A stretch of 64,000 nt of DNA from Malachius bipustulatus. Taxonomy: Eukaryota > Arthropoda > Insecta > Coleoptera > Melyridae. The position numbers and the translations under genes were made by a program. The stretch spans positions 25,851,144 to 25,915,143 of the forward strand of contig OU342634.1 of the NCBI GenBank assembly GCA_910589415.1. The letters are read 5' to 3'. Shown piece by piece: positions 34,997-46,804 of the stretch (its first letter is position 1; each line of letters opens with the position of its first letter). Below the pieces are notes generated by a model that ran no database searches, had not been told where the DNA came from, and saw only the letters and a program-made list of their open reading frames with translations.

Positions 34997-35996
34997 TATC
35001 TGCGAGTTCCATACACTATACATACTAGTTTTACTACGACCCTTTTTTATTTCATAGAAAAGATTGAAAAATTATATATTTTAACAATGACCCGTGTACA
35101 ATTGCGGATCATTGAGGTTAAGATAGGTTGCTTACGCATATTAGGTACCAAATTTTCTTTTCGTCGCTAAGATTATTCTGCTGAGACATGTTTTAGTATC
35201 AAGTTTAAGGGCACTACTCACTACTGCGTAATTTTTATTATGCGAAGTTCGAATTCCGAATTTTACGCTTTGATTTTCAGTAATAATTTTAATAACATTG
35301 TCAGCCATTAATTACGATATTGCTTACCTGCGCACTGCAGATTTAGCAGGATTTTTTTTGCAGGTATTCTCATATTTACTTGCATTGGAAATTTTGCTTG
35401 ACATTACATGAAAATAAGTATGAAAAAACAGCCTTATAAAAATATCCCGCTAAAATCTCAGCTAGAATGATATTTGGTGAGACAATTTCTCGAATAAGAA
35501 GGTATTAAACTGTATTTATAATAGTAAACAATACCAAACATTCCTTTCAAAAGAAATTTTTGTTAAATTTTATTGTTGAAAAAATATTTTTTATTTTATT
35601 TTAATATTTATAATAAAAATCATAACGACAACCGTTTTGTTAGAACTTAGAACGTATATTACAGGTGCCGAGTAGTATACCTAACACGTCCGTGACACTT
35701 GTAGAGTCGATGTATCTAAGTATTTTTCTGATAAACAAAATATTTCCAAATTATAAATTAATATTGACAGTATGAATAAGCAGAATAAATTATCGATAAA
35801 TTTATCTCAAGAAGAAATCAAAAAGGCATAAATACGTATCAGTAGGATTGTCAGTTTTATCCGCAACTTTTGTCAAAATATTTCTACAAAAAATATCAAA
35901 AAAGAAAATGGGGACCGATTTTTTTATAAGCTCTCATCAATTATTTCAAGTCTTTCATTCATCAAAGAGATCACTCGAAGAATGTGAACAGATTTT
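34997..35996. other. AT-rich intergenic, nothing recognised
   Basis: No supported gene or repeat boundary. Confidence 0.4.
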
Positions 35997-36158
35997 ATGA
36001 TATTTCTCAGGTTTAATTTTATTCCAGATTCCCAGATTTCAACAGGTGTTAAACTAGCATGGCCAGCTTACACATTGTACTATGCAACAGGAAAGAGAAT
36101 TCACGGTGATTCTGGGATAAGAAGAGACAGCAGTCATGTGACCATCGCAGCCCATTGA
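35997..36158 (+). CDS. Unrecognised 53-codon open frame
   Basis: ATG at 35997 to TGA at 36156-36158, reading MIFLRFNFIPDSQISTGVKL, then AWPAYTLYYATGKRIHGDSG, then IRRDSSHVTIAAH. The composition is protein-like and a CAG acceptor-like word precedes residue 6, so it could be a last exon. The opposite strand is also open here (36054-36248, Cys-rich), so at most one of the two is real. I do not recognise either. Confidence 0.15.
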   Translation: MIFLRFNFIPDSQISTGVKLAWPAYTLYYATGKRIHGDSGIRRDSSHVTIAAH

Positions 36159-37325
36159 GTTGAAGAGATTCAGGTAACACTGCCGGCGGAAGTGACTTTT
36201 TGTTAGCGGCCTTTGTAATTCACACTCCAGATTCCTATACGGAGACAATGGCGAAATAACTTCAGGAATTCAGTTTGACCACACAGTAAATTTAGAATTC
36301 AGCCGTGATCCAACCCGCACATTTTATCTTCTTATAATAGGTATAGGTATTCTTACTCCTCCAGTTTTACCATGCAGATGCCTCAATTTTAAGTGTTAGG
36401 ATACAATTTTCATTACCTATTATCAATCTTTTTATTATGCAGCTTAGACGACCCAAATTATACCTAACTCTTAGAATTTTGGATATACAAGGGGGTGGGG
36501 GAAAAGTCCGGGTACGATTCAATAACTCTTTAAATTTTGAGTTATGAAAAAATGCAAAAACTTTTTAATTTAATTTATTTTTTATTGATCAAACTTTTTT
36601 TAGGCAGGGTGATACTTAGCTCTATAATGACGACATTGTCTATTTTTTTAATATAGGACACACTGTATATTATTATGCATTTTTATATTCTTCCTGAGAA
36701 AATGTTATAAAATTGTTTTTACAGATGGATTTTGAAATGAGTTGTTTATGGAGTTGAAAGTGAAAATTTGTACACCGGAAACGGCTCCAGAAAACGGAGA
36801 GCGGCTTACATGTCCCTTATTTTACAGCTTACTTGGAATTTTTATTTCTTGACCAAGAAACTTCTCCACTGGTCTCAAAAAGCTGCACTTTTTTCGTCGC
36901 GCACATAGGCAGAAATATGCAAATTAAAACAGTCTTGTCGAAGATCTTCTAGAGGTGACTTAAAAATCTCTCTGTCAAGATTTCGTCAAGATGCACACAA
37001 ATCTTGATGAAGTACCTACCAATTTGCAATCAAACGCCCACATATTTCCGCCACTAGGGATGAGGTAGGTATACCTACTTTTGAGGCAGTGATCACAAAA
37101 AATGGCATTGTTAGTAAAAAAGTATGCGCAAAAAATAAGAACTCGTTTTTTTTTCTCGAACATCAAGCCCCTCGCTGTAACTACTCAGAAACAAAAGAAC
37201 TTTCGAGCACGTGTTTAAAAAACAATGTTGTATTTTGTTGGCCCAAAAATATCTTCCAGTAAAGTTTGATCATTGATTTAGTTTCAAAATGTTTAATTCT
37301 TATATAGAGGTATCTAAGTACTTAC
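36159..37325. other. Intergenic or intronic, nothing recognised
   Basis: No supported gene. If the exon at 37326-37432 is real, this is probably intron of that gene. Confidence 0.35.
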
Positions 37326-37432
37326 GAGTATCTGTATTCATCATCCAAATGAACGTAATCCGGCGGAATAATATGCCAAGAGTTGTCATACGCGACAGTC
37401 GTGGAACAATCATCGTATACATTACTACCCAT
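37326..37432 (-). CDS. Candidate first coding exon of an unrecognised gene
   Basis: On the minus strand an ATG at 37432 opens MGSNVYDDCSTTVAYDNSWH then IIPPDYVHLDDEYRY, followed by a strong donor, TACTC|GTAAGT, leaving phase 2. It is too short to appear in a simple long-ORF scan. Composition is balanced and rich in acidic and aromatic residues, unlike translated AT-rich repeats, and no repeat family in the window overlaps it. About 100 nt upstream lies an arthropod initiator-like TCAGTG (near 37533-37537). The following exons would lie at lower coordinates; I could not link any with a matching phase. I do not recognise the protein. Confidence 0.4.
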
Positions 37433-37560
37433 ATCGCGTAGCTAGTAGTCTAAAAGTTTCGCGACCACCTTCAGAACTCGCACATCACACGCAACAACTA
37501 TTGTAGGTATTAGTCAACGATAGTCGACCCGCACTGAGCTACTTGCCTGCATTTCTAGGG
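37433..37560 (-). promoter_or_regulatory. Possible 5'UTR/initiator of the 37.4 kb exon
   Basis: Less AT-rich sequence with the initiator-like TCAGTG near 37533-37537 on the minus strand. There is no TATA box at the right distance. It is inferred only from its position ahead of the candidate ATG. Confidence 0.2.
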
Positions 37561-38097
37561 CTTATACACTTATCAAAGGTCTAATCAAGTAAAATGGGTA
37601 TAGCGCCAGATAATGTTTATCAAAGATTGATTATAATGGTGAAATCTATGCCAGGTGGATTGTGTAAACGCGAGCACAAGTTTATTTATTGTTTATTATA
37701 GCATAGAACAGATAAGGTATTAGGTTTGATGTGATATGATATTGATAGCAACGATTTATGTTTATACTTACCTATTACTTATCTTTTTAGAAAAGAGAAT
37801 TAATAATGTATCTAGCTGTTATAACTACTTATATCTACCCATACTGAAACCAGTATATTATATATTTAAAAAAATTATTTCATAATAATTATTGATTTGT
37901 TAATTTATTCCAATTATTATACTTTTTTGTACCTATCTGCTGTATGTACCGTTAACGTCCCTGGACTTAACCTGGAGAGTACATACTGTTATAAAAAGCT
38001 CATTAAGCTTATTTACGAAATAATAGTTTTTTCTTGAGCACAGGTAAATTGCACACCAGTAATCCGTTTAGAATGCATGGGGTTGCAACCCATCCAT

Positions 38098-39482
38098 TTA
38101 ACGCTGGATGTACACCATGATAGTGAGACCCATCATCACATACGGAACGGTCGTCTGGTACAAGAGGACCAAGCTAATAACAGCGAGGAAAACACTCGAA
38201 AAGATCCAGAGACTTGCATGCCTCTGCATCACAGGAGCAATGAGAACATGCCCAACAGCAGCGTTGGAAGTAATTCTAGATCTCACACCACTGCACTTAG
38301 TGATTGAGAGAAGTGCCGCAGAGGCTCAACTCAGAATGTCAAGAATGGGGATCAGGGGGGGACTACGGACCGAGGGGAATCAACCCCTGAACATCTGTAA
38401 AAACCTCCTGATAATGCCAAAAGACAAAACTGTCAAGAAATTCAGCTTCAAGAGAAACTTCATCATGGAACTGTCTACGAAAGAAGAATGGAGCAACACA
38501 TCCATTCACACTCTCAAAGAAGGTACAATAAGATGGTACACAGACGGCTCATCAAAGGCCACCGAGGGAACTGGGGCAGGAGTATATGGGCCAGGCACCA
38601 ACTACTCCGAGCCGATGGGAACATCCCCAAGCATACTTCAAGCCGAACTGTATACGCAATAGAAGTATGCGCCCAAATAAACCTCGACAGAAACTATAAA
38701 AATAGGGAAATAGCAATACTGACAGACAGTCAAGCAGCCATAAAGACGCTGAGCTCTCCTATCATCAACTCAAAAATGGCATGGAACTGCCTACAAAAAC
38801 TCAATAAACTAGGCAGAGAGAACAAAATTCACCTCAAATGGATACCAGGACACACTGGGATTGAGGGAAACGAACGTGCCCACTCATTGGCAATAAAAGG
38901 AGCATCTACACCCTTTATAGGACCAGAACCATTCTATAGCCTTGAAGACACGTTCTTCAAGGCAAAACTTCGGAAGGAAGAAGAAAAACTGAGAGAAATC
39001 CATTGGAATAACCTCTCAAGATTGAGACAATCCAAGGAGCTCCTCGGGAACTTTAACCGAGAAAGGTCAAGGAAACTCCTGACCCTCAACAAAGGAAGTC
39101 TCAGAATGCTAACAGGATTCCTAACAGAGGTCATTGCAAGCTCAATGAACACCTGAGGAAACTTGGTATAGAAAAAGATGGCGTTTGCAGACTCTGCAGG
39201 GAAGAAAACGAGACGCCTCGTCACCTATTGATGAATTGCGAAGCAGTAGAACGTGAAAGAATCGATGTTCTGGGCCAACACCAGCTCAACGGGGGGGGGC
39301 TTTGCCCGGCCTTGATCCCCTTCAAATCCTGAAATTCCTAAGGGAAGCGGAGTTGGAGAGGCTGCTTCAATGAAGGGAATATACTCCAAAGAAGCAGAGA
39401 AGAGGGGGCACAATAGATCTGTAATAGGTCGCAGCGCATCTGACACCCTCAATATCAATATCAATATCAATATCAATATCAA
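38098..39482 (+). pseudogene. 5'-truncated, frameshifted non-LTR retrotransposon (RT end, RNase H, zinc knuckle)
   Basis: The element starts within the last part of reverse transcriptase (MYTMIVRPIITYGTVVWYKR at 38108). It reads on to the start of RNase H (WYTDGSSK, QAELY), where a one-base shift near 38655 moves the frame to 38488-39156 (LTDSQAAIKT, WIPGHTGIEGNERAHSLAIK). A second shift near 39130 leads to a CX2C...HX4C knuckle, CRLCREENETPRHLLMNC. The tail is (ATATCA)n at 39448-39482. Same general class as the 33.2 kb copy but a different, older lineage. No clear target duplication was found. Confidence 0.85.
39448..39482. repeat. (ATATCA)n 3' tail
   Basis: About five and a half ATATCA units terminating the retrotransposon copy. 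Hexamer tails of this sort replace poly(A) in some non-LTR clades. Confidence 0.85.
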
Positions 39483-41530
39483 GTACCTGTAATCTCATAG
39501 GTAAATTCCACCGGCGTTTCTCAATTGGGCGAAATTACTTGAGTGACCCTTCGACACGACGGGGGTGCGTATAATCCTACAGCTCAATTGGGCGAAGGAA
39601 TTTTTAAATACCGTTGAGTTATTTGCATGCTCTTGTATGGCTACGTTGCCAGATTTTACAGAAATTCCGATTTTCTACATTAAATAAAATTGAAAAAAAT
39701 AAATAAATAATATTAATACTTGATGTATTATTTTTTTTAAGTTCTATCAAATACATCAAGCCCTTAGTGCATTTACAATTATTTTATACTATACCTATAC
39801 AGCAGAAACATGAAACATTAATAGAAATGTAAACGTCGCTGCTATAATACCTACTCAAATAAACCATAAAAAGCAATCAAATCAATTACTATGAATTGAT
39901 TTATCATAAATTTATCATAATTTTCAATTGACTAAGTTATTGCCTTTGAGAAAATCACGATAAATTTTCACGATGTTTTCAATTTCATGTTGCAATAATA
40001 ATTATACTTTAGAAAAATATTTGTTTTTAGAAGTCATTCAGTTTGTTTCAAATTTGTTATTTTTTGTTTGCACATTTGAAAGTGCTGTGAGAAAATACCA
40101 TTGCAATAAAATACCTAAACCTATAGGTACTCCACCGGAAGGATAGAAATAATAGAAAGTTGTGTTAGAACTCCCTAATATTATTTTAGTCAAAAATGTT
40201 TCCTAATTTTCACGAAAACGATCGATTGAACGATTCGATTGCATACTTAATAATTAATGTAGCAGAAAAGACTTTTGTTTTAATTCTTGAAAAATTATTC
40301 ATTTAATAATATTTCTCCGTCAAATAATTAGGGGATTCAATATTTAAAATTAATAATTTCAACATATGAACATTCCTTATCCTATAGGTATGCGATAATA
40401 GAATTAACACATTTTTTGTATGGGAGAGGATGATTAATATATACGCTTTAGTTTTGAAAATAAATCTGTATTATTAAGGAGAAGTTTAATTTTTAAATTT
40501 TTTTGATTAGAAGTAGTAAATTCCAGAGATATTTGGAAGAATGTTCAGAAAGACTGTAAATTTAAAACAAAAATTGTTTCCTTGGCTGCGTTACCGAGAT
40601 ATAGGGTGTCATTTTTTATAATTTATATCAAAACGGCAGTTAAATTTAAACAACCTCCACAGGCAAAGCACATGATTTGATTTGACATAACTATTACGAT
40701 ATTGTTTGCTTTTTATTATTTTTTTTATTATCGGGAACGGAATTACAGGTATTCAAAGTTTATCTATTCGATTTTTTTCCGACTTACCTATTCGAGTTTT
40801 GCGATATCTTGAGCCGTCTTTAATGTCATCAACAGCTTTGAAAATTGAAAATGGCGAATTTAATTTTTTTATAACTCATATACTTAATAGTAGCATTCGT
40901 TAAAAATTTCAATTGGAACCCATTCTCCTTCACTTTTTTCATACAATCAGAAAATGTAATAATATGTGTGAGTAATAAATAACAAAATGCATTATAATAA
41001 TAATAATAAAGGGTGAGTAATTTGTACAGGAAACCTTCTCATTACACCAAAAGGTGTTGATGCCGAAATGAACGAAACGTGTTTGCACATTCAACACCAA
41101 AGTGTAGTTTGTAAAAATTTTAAGCTAAGTATACAGGATGACTCAATAATATCGATGTAGCTACGCCATAGAACTTTTGGTATGTTAAACAGGACACCCT
41201 GTATCTAAATTATTATATTTTAAGATTTTTTGAGAGAATGGAATGAGGTGGTTTTTGGTTTTCACATTTGAATTTTTAAACGAGTACCTATGTTATAAGT
41301 TAGGTATAAGCAAGTGAAAATAGTAATGTTCCATTTTCAAAGCAGCTCATATTGAAAATCGCTCAAAATATCGGAAAACGGAAATCTCATAAATGTCCCA
41401 TTAAAAATTTCCAATAATATCTTTAAAAACCAATCGCATTGAATTTTGTCAAAACGGCTGAAAATGTACCTAATAATTTACAGGGATTATACAGGCGATT
41501 ATGCAGGGAATTTACAGAGTAATAATTAGT
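39483..41530. other. AT-rich intergenic, nothing recognised
   Basis: CTCAATTGGGCGAA occurs twice (near 39518 and 39582). A lone CACCCTGTAT word lies near 41195. No gene is supported. Confidence 0.4.
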
Positions 41531-41535
41531 TATTT

Positions 41536-41641
41536 ATGCAACAAGTGCATAAAGTGGTACTTTTTTCACGACTGGGAAGATCAGGCGAATGCGGCAATCC
41601 CAGAAGTGAAAAAAAGGCACTTTATGCATATGTTGCATACA
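41536..41641. repeat. ~105 bp palindrome
   Basis: TGCAACAAGTGCATAAAGTG, TACTTTTTTCAC and ACTGGGA are mirrored by TCCCAGAAGTGAAAAAAAG, CACTTTATGCATATGTTGCA. It would fold into a hairpin with a ~20 nt loop. Confidence 0.75.
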
Positions 41642-42120
41642 AAATTTTATCTACGAGTGACATTAGAACGAAAATTTATTATTATAAAAAAAAAACTTTC
41701 CAATGCATTCATATCTTATTATGTAAGCGTTTCTTTGAAGCTGTTAACGCTTTTTTCATCACGTCAGTTCATAAAGGTGACATATTGCTTAATATACACT
41801 TCTTTAGATTTTTGAGGTAGGTACCTAACAGATTTTGTGCAGCCATATATGATGGAATAAGAATTTCTTCTAGTGCGGAAGATATTTCATTCATGATTAA
41901 ATGTAAACATAAAATATATAAATTATATAGCCACATTTGATTGAAAAATAATTTCTTCTGGGGTAGAAGATATTTCATTCATTGAAGCATCTACAATGTT
42001 ATCCATTTTAGGTATAAACGACGAAAAACACAAAATATTAATAATTGTTCATAGATCTGGCGCTCTGCTAATAAAATGGAACGTTTCTCTAGTATAGGTG
42101 CATGGTAATTATAAATCGGG
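41642..42120. other. AT-rich spacer with a short direct repeat
   Basis: An AATTTCTTCT...GAAGATATTTCATTCAT block occurs twice about 79 bp apart (41870s and 41949s). Otherwise nothing is recognised. Confidence 0.4.
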
Positions 42121-42124
42121 ATAC

Positions 42125-42275
42125 AATGTAATTCAGCGTTCAGCGTGTCGCGTTCAGTTGTTGTTGTTGCTAGTTGCGAACGCCCCGACTGCCGACTGAG
42201 CCGCTCCGCTCTCCGCTCACTACTTGCCAGTCGGCGAGCGTGCACTAACGTGACAGATTTAGCGTTAAATAATGA
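42125..42275. promoter_or_regulatory. CpG-rich patch, possible promoter or 5' exon
   Basis: About 150 bp that is strikingly GC- and CpG-rich inside AT-rich DNA, with an initiator-like TTCAGTTG near 42153 on the plus strand and a CCGACTG...CAGTCGG short inverted repeat. Both strands are open over it, as GC-rich DNA tends to be. It could be a promoter/5'UTR or a piece of an unrecognised repeat. Confidence 0.25.
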
Positions 42276-43700
42276 ACCGCTACGGCACTTTATTACACCC
42301 AAACTACTTTATTTAACTCTTCAATATAATCATACATTTTATGAACTAAGAAACGTCTAAAAAAGTGCATTTTATGAATCACTCGTAGATAATGTACAAA
42401 TAAGAAAATTATATTATTGCGTACAACGATGTTGGGCTACCCGGTATACCTAAAAAGAATCAAGATTTCCCGTACCTACTAATGACTCACAACTGATATT
42501 TTACGACTATACTTTCGGTTAGGTATAACCGGAAGTATTATCGGGCTTGAATAAATTATCTTAGTTTAGTTACTCAAAATTAAATCATAAATTTGCAAAT
42601 TTTCAGACTTCTATTATAGTTCATCTTTTTTCTAGTCCATCTTTTCCAAATCTTTTCTCGATTTGTAAATGACCTAAGATTTTCGCGCCGCACCTTGCAT
42701 GTTTTCGAGGGCGCTTTTTTCCAAAAAATCATCAGGTTTATATAGTCCCTTGCAAGTGTGGTCAAATGACCACAAAATGAGTAAATGTTTAAAAAATGTA
42801 TTCTTTTTCCGATATATCTCGAAAATTGTTGTGAATTTTGGAATGTGGTTTACGTCATCCAAAACAGCATCAAAAAATTCATAAAAAATATTTTTTCGTC
42901 TATCCGTCTATTGTTGACGATTTTGGAATTTTGGAATTCGAATTTTCTTCTCCTCCCTCATTTTTCAACCCTATAGAACGCATGCAAACTCGATCTGAGC
43001 ATAAAGAGAGCTCAAAACACTCACTCGTTATAATATGTTCTAGATAGGTAATTGTAGGTAAGCTCCTCCCTCAAACTGCCCTCTAAAACAGTAAATTTTC
43101 TTTATTTTCACCTTACGGATAAACTATACATTGCAAAAGCTTCGAAAATTTGTTTCTAAGTTGTTCGTTTCTAAGTGCAACAACGTGACTATTAATAAAT
43201 TTTGCATTTTTTTTCAATTTCAAACAGGTCTGAATTTTGTCAAAAAAAGTGTACCTAGGTATACCTCGAATCCCGAAAATCTTAATTCACATATTGCATA
43301 TTATATTAGCAATTTTCACTGATTTCAATAAATTCAAAATTCCTGACACCGATCCAAAGGTTAAATTATTTGCAAAGAGGCCAGAAGTTTAGTTTTTTTT
43401 TAAAATATTAAGAACTCATCCTTATATTTGAGCCCTCAAAGAGACGACTTCATCAAAACATGGAAAATTGAACGTTTGTATTTGTATCTCAACTTCTCAA
43501 CAATGAGAGATGTTTGGGCCTTTACTTCACGCATGAAGATATGCTGGATATCGAAAGGGGGTGGTAAAATAATATTTTTTTAAGTTTTCCAATCCCCTAT
43601 TGAATGCCTCAAAACGCATCCCGAAATCCGCAATCGTTTTTGAGATATTTCGAAAAAGCCCATTTTTGAGTTATTCAGATACAGGGTGTTACTTCAGTAT
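42276..43700. other. AT-rich intergenic, no supported gene
   Basis: Several short overlapping frames on both strands have AT-driven composition. A terminus word, ACAGGGTGTTACTTC, at 43681 marks a repeat that later received the SINE at 43713. Confidence 0.4.
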
Positions 43701-43712
43701 ATGTATTAAATT
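43701..43712. repeat. Left target-site duplication of the SINE
   Basis: ATGTATTAAATT here is repeated exactly at 43982-43993, immediately after the SINE tail. Confidence 0.85.
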
Positions 43713-43981
43713 GGTCACAATAGCCAAGCTGCTAGAGTTTCGGTCAAACGATCTCTAAAGTGCAGCATGACTTTTATTGGTCAGTACTTAGATGGGTGAC
43801 CAATTATAGTGGTAAATAAAAAAGTTCCGTGACCGATCGTGCTCCGGGAGGTACGTTAAAAAGGGGGTCCCGGCTGCTTCACAGCAGTCGTTAAGTTACG
43901 TCAGAGGCCCTTGAGGCTACTTGAAAAACTTCTGACACTTGGGCTTTACCACAGCCATAAGATATTTATTTATTTATTTTT
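43713..43981 (+). mobile_element. 5S rRNA-derived SINE (SINE3-type), 269 bp
   Basis: Flanked by a perfect 12 bp duplication. The head retains the 5S rRNA internal promoter region, reading AGTACTTAGATGGGTGACC at 43783-43801, preceded by a GATCTCTAAAGTGCAGCATG stretch that parallels GATCACCGAAGTTAAGCAAC of 5S rRNA. The body (CCGGCTGCTTCACAGCAGTC, GTCAGAGGCCCTTGAGGC, TTCTGACACTTGGGCTTTA) is not 5S-like and is probably the LINE-derived or conserved SINE body. The tail is (ATTT)n. Such elements are transcribed by RNA polymerase III and moved by partner LINEs. The 5' third of 5S is poorly preserved. Confidence 0.8.
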
Positions 43982-43993
43982 ATGTATTAAATT

Positions 43994-45080
43994 TAAGGGT
44001 GTTATTCCCGGGTCAATTCCAAGTTGATTTGTATAAACATTTCTCCTAAAATGTCTGGTTTTCAAGATTTTTTATTAATATATCAAACATTCTTTTGCCG
44101 ATATTGCTGAAATTTGGCAGTGTTATTTATAGTACCTAATAAGGAATTATCAAACCAGTGGCGTCCAGGCGGTCTCCCTCACCACTATTATTGCAAATAT
44201 AATTATATAAGTACGTGACTGACTTTAAAAAAATTGATATTTTTTCAGATTGAGCAAATAGAAGTACAACTTTTATGTCTCTTGACTTTCATTGCATCTC
44301 CTGTCGTTTTCTGTAAAAAAATAAAAGACGTTTCAAAGCATGTTGAAAAAATGATTTGAATTTTAATGATTTTATTTTATAATTTTTTATTGAAATTATT
44401 GCTTGCGTTGAAGCGTTATTTTTTCTCGAAAAATAAGTAAGATAGGAAAATAATTATTTAAGAGAAAAAAAGTTGTATATTTTTCGCTCCTTAAGCTGAA
44501 AAAAATATCAAAAATTTAAAAAAGTCAATGTTGCAATAATGTAGGTGAGGGTGAAATAAAACTTCAACTTCTTGAGAATCAGACATTTTAGGTCACATGT
44601 TTATTGTAATATGAACTTTTCTACTTAAAATTGGTCCATCAGGAATACGCCCTTAATTTTATTACATATCCTTAAGTAACACCAGTTATTTTTCCATTTT
44701 TTGAGCTAATTCTCTCCGTTTTTTGGCCACTTGGTTGCACTGCGGAGTCTTGAACTCTAATTTTGGGAAGGGTACTATCGAAAACATATACCTACTCCCA
44801 CTATTATTTGGGTAATTTGGCGGGTTTATTTTTGGGTTTGATGGGAAAAAGACCCACACCCAGACTAACGCGCCCTTGGTTTTAAATCCAATTACACTCT
44901 ACAACCACTCGTCAATTTTTACGCATATATACCTATAACTGTAATAATCCGTAGCCACTTTTAAAAGAAGAAACACATCTGCTTATTCTTTTCCTGTGTA
45001 TACAAAAGCATATAGGCACTTGATGAAGTTTGGATCAATGGATAAGTTTGTAAACTAATAATAAGTAAGTCAAAAATATA
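43994..45080. other. Intergenic, nothing recognised
   Basis: AT-rich sequence without a supported gene. Confidence 0.4.
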
Positions 45081-45089
45081 CAATAGCGT

Positions 45090-45236
45090 AGCCTTCTTAA
45101 GTGATAAACGAGCTAACCGTTAATGCCAAAATATTTATAATTCCCAGACATAAGATACGTACAATGGGAAGTATGGGAGTACCACAAGGATCCAATCTTG
45201 GACCCCCCTACTATTCTTTCAATATGCATCCCTCGC
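45090..45236 (+). pseudogene. Reverse transcriptase scrap of a non-LTR retrotransposon
   Basis: The frame contains IRTMGSMGVPQGSNLGPPYY, a good match to the GVPQGSxLGPxL block of LINE reverse transcriptases. The conserved YADD block should follow but is absent, because a foldback (F5) begins at 45238. No endonuclease or RNase H is nearby. Confidence 0.7.
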
Positions 45237-45237
45237 A

Positions 45238-45768
45238 TATACAGGGTGTTAAGAAAATGACGGATAAACTCTTCAGCGCATTGTAGAGGACACTCAGTAG
45301 AGTACGGGAAAAATAATTTAAAAAATTCTGGTCTTCAATTTGGTGAGATAAAAAATGCCAAAGTTAACATTTTACTATCTTTGTTTTTCGGTATTTGCCA
45401 AAACTAGATAATTTTACAGATATAAAAAAGGTACTTTAATCGTTATCAATTAAAAAAATTGCTTAAGATGTATTACTGGCTTGGAAAATTTAATAACAAT
45501 TTTTTTTTATTTTCTAAGATGCTGAAAAAAAAGCATTTGGCAACAACGATTTGATACCTTGACTACCTACATTGTTAGAAATTAGACGAAATTACCAAAT
45601 ACCAATTGTTATCGTGTTAAACGTTGCCAAATTTATTGTTCAATATTTTGCTTATATCTTTTAAAATGTAGCTCTGGATTTTTTAAAATTATTTTTCCCG
45701 TACTCTACTGAGTGTTCCCTACAATGTACTGAAGAGTTTATCCGTCATTTTCTTAACACTCTGTATAT
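45238..45768. mobile_element. Foldback element F5
   Basis: The left terminus TACAGGGTGTTAAGAAAATG is followed by ACGGATAAACTCTTCAG. The right terminus is its near-complement, ending CATTTTCTTAACACTCTGTA. The arms (about 45241-45480 and 45620-45766) also share GTAGAGTACGGGAAAAATAA and its complement. The right terminus has one mismatch (CACTCTG instead of CACCCTG). It directly abuts the reverse-transcriptase scrap. Confidence 0.85.
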
Positions 45769-46804
45769 ATGGCAAATTAACTGGATAATTCCATCACTTC
45801 ATTACCTCCATTAACGACATGACTCTCATCCTAGGTAGTACAAGTCTCTAATTAAAGGAAAATAAGGCTCAACAAGCAAGTACAAATCAAAAATCTTCAA
45901 GTTAAGAAGACCGCCAGATCCTCTTTTGCTAACACTAGAAGGTCACCAATACCTATTGGAATCCAATAACATGTTGCAGTTTATACAATGGTCTCCATTT
46001 GGATAAGGTACTGAATTTTAGAGCTCATCATCTAAGAATGAATAACTTTTCAGCAGGCAAATTTTTTGGGTATTTTGGGCTCACTAGTTTCGAAGATAAG
46101 GGAAGGTCTCGGATAAAAAAATTTGACAAAAATATTTTGTGAATTAAAATAGATATTAATTTACTAATTTATATTTTTAAATAGGTTATTCTTTTGAACT
46201 TACATGCAAAGAAATTAACCTCGATCTATACTTTTTAGGGAGGTAACATTAATAACGATATCTTTAGGCATTTACTTTCCTAAAAAATAATTGCTTTAGC
46301 TCTTTAATTTAAAAAGTCGAGGGCTTAAATTTGAAGAGTATTTTTTGTTACATTTTCATAAATATTTTGAAAATTACTCGGCTCAAATCGTAGAGTTTTT
46401 TAGGATGGGTACCTTGATACAGCTATGATGATAGTAAGCTAGCCAGAAGTTTTATGAACAAAATTTTTTTTTGTCTTGTTAAATTTTAGCTTGATTGATA
46501 CCCCTAACTAGTTCAAAGAAATCGGACAGAGAGAGAGAGAGAGAGAGAAGACTGGAGACAAATCGGAAATCAATCTTTCCATAATTATCATTAAAAATAA
46601 AATAACACTGGGATACTGCTCGCCATCTGTCATTCGGGAGTGGTACTAACGTAAACTTAGTTCTTCGTTGTAGTTGCTTTGAACAGCGATCTTGTTTCGT
46701 TATCTCGGACGTAGGTGATGCTTACGGTGTTCGCCGCTTGAGCGCTGCAGTAAATATACGGGGCTCACCGAAAACTTTCTACTTACCTATAATATATGTA
46801 TATA
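45769..46804. other. Intergenic with an (AG)n microsatellite
   Basis: (AG)n at 46528-46548. A less AT-rich 150 bp stretch at about 46610-46760 is unassigned. Confidence 0.4.

Noticed and set aside
38042..39508. AGGTAAATT at both sides of the 38.1 kb LINE as a target duplication
   Set aside because: The right copy is about 15-20 bp beyond the tail and the left is about 50 bp before recognisable element sequence, so the match is probably chance.
46528..46548. (AG)n run as a regulatory GAGA site
   Set aside because: A simple microsatellite with no gene nearby; no reason to call it a GAGA-factor site.
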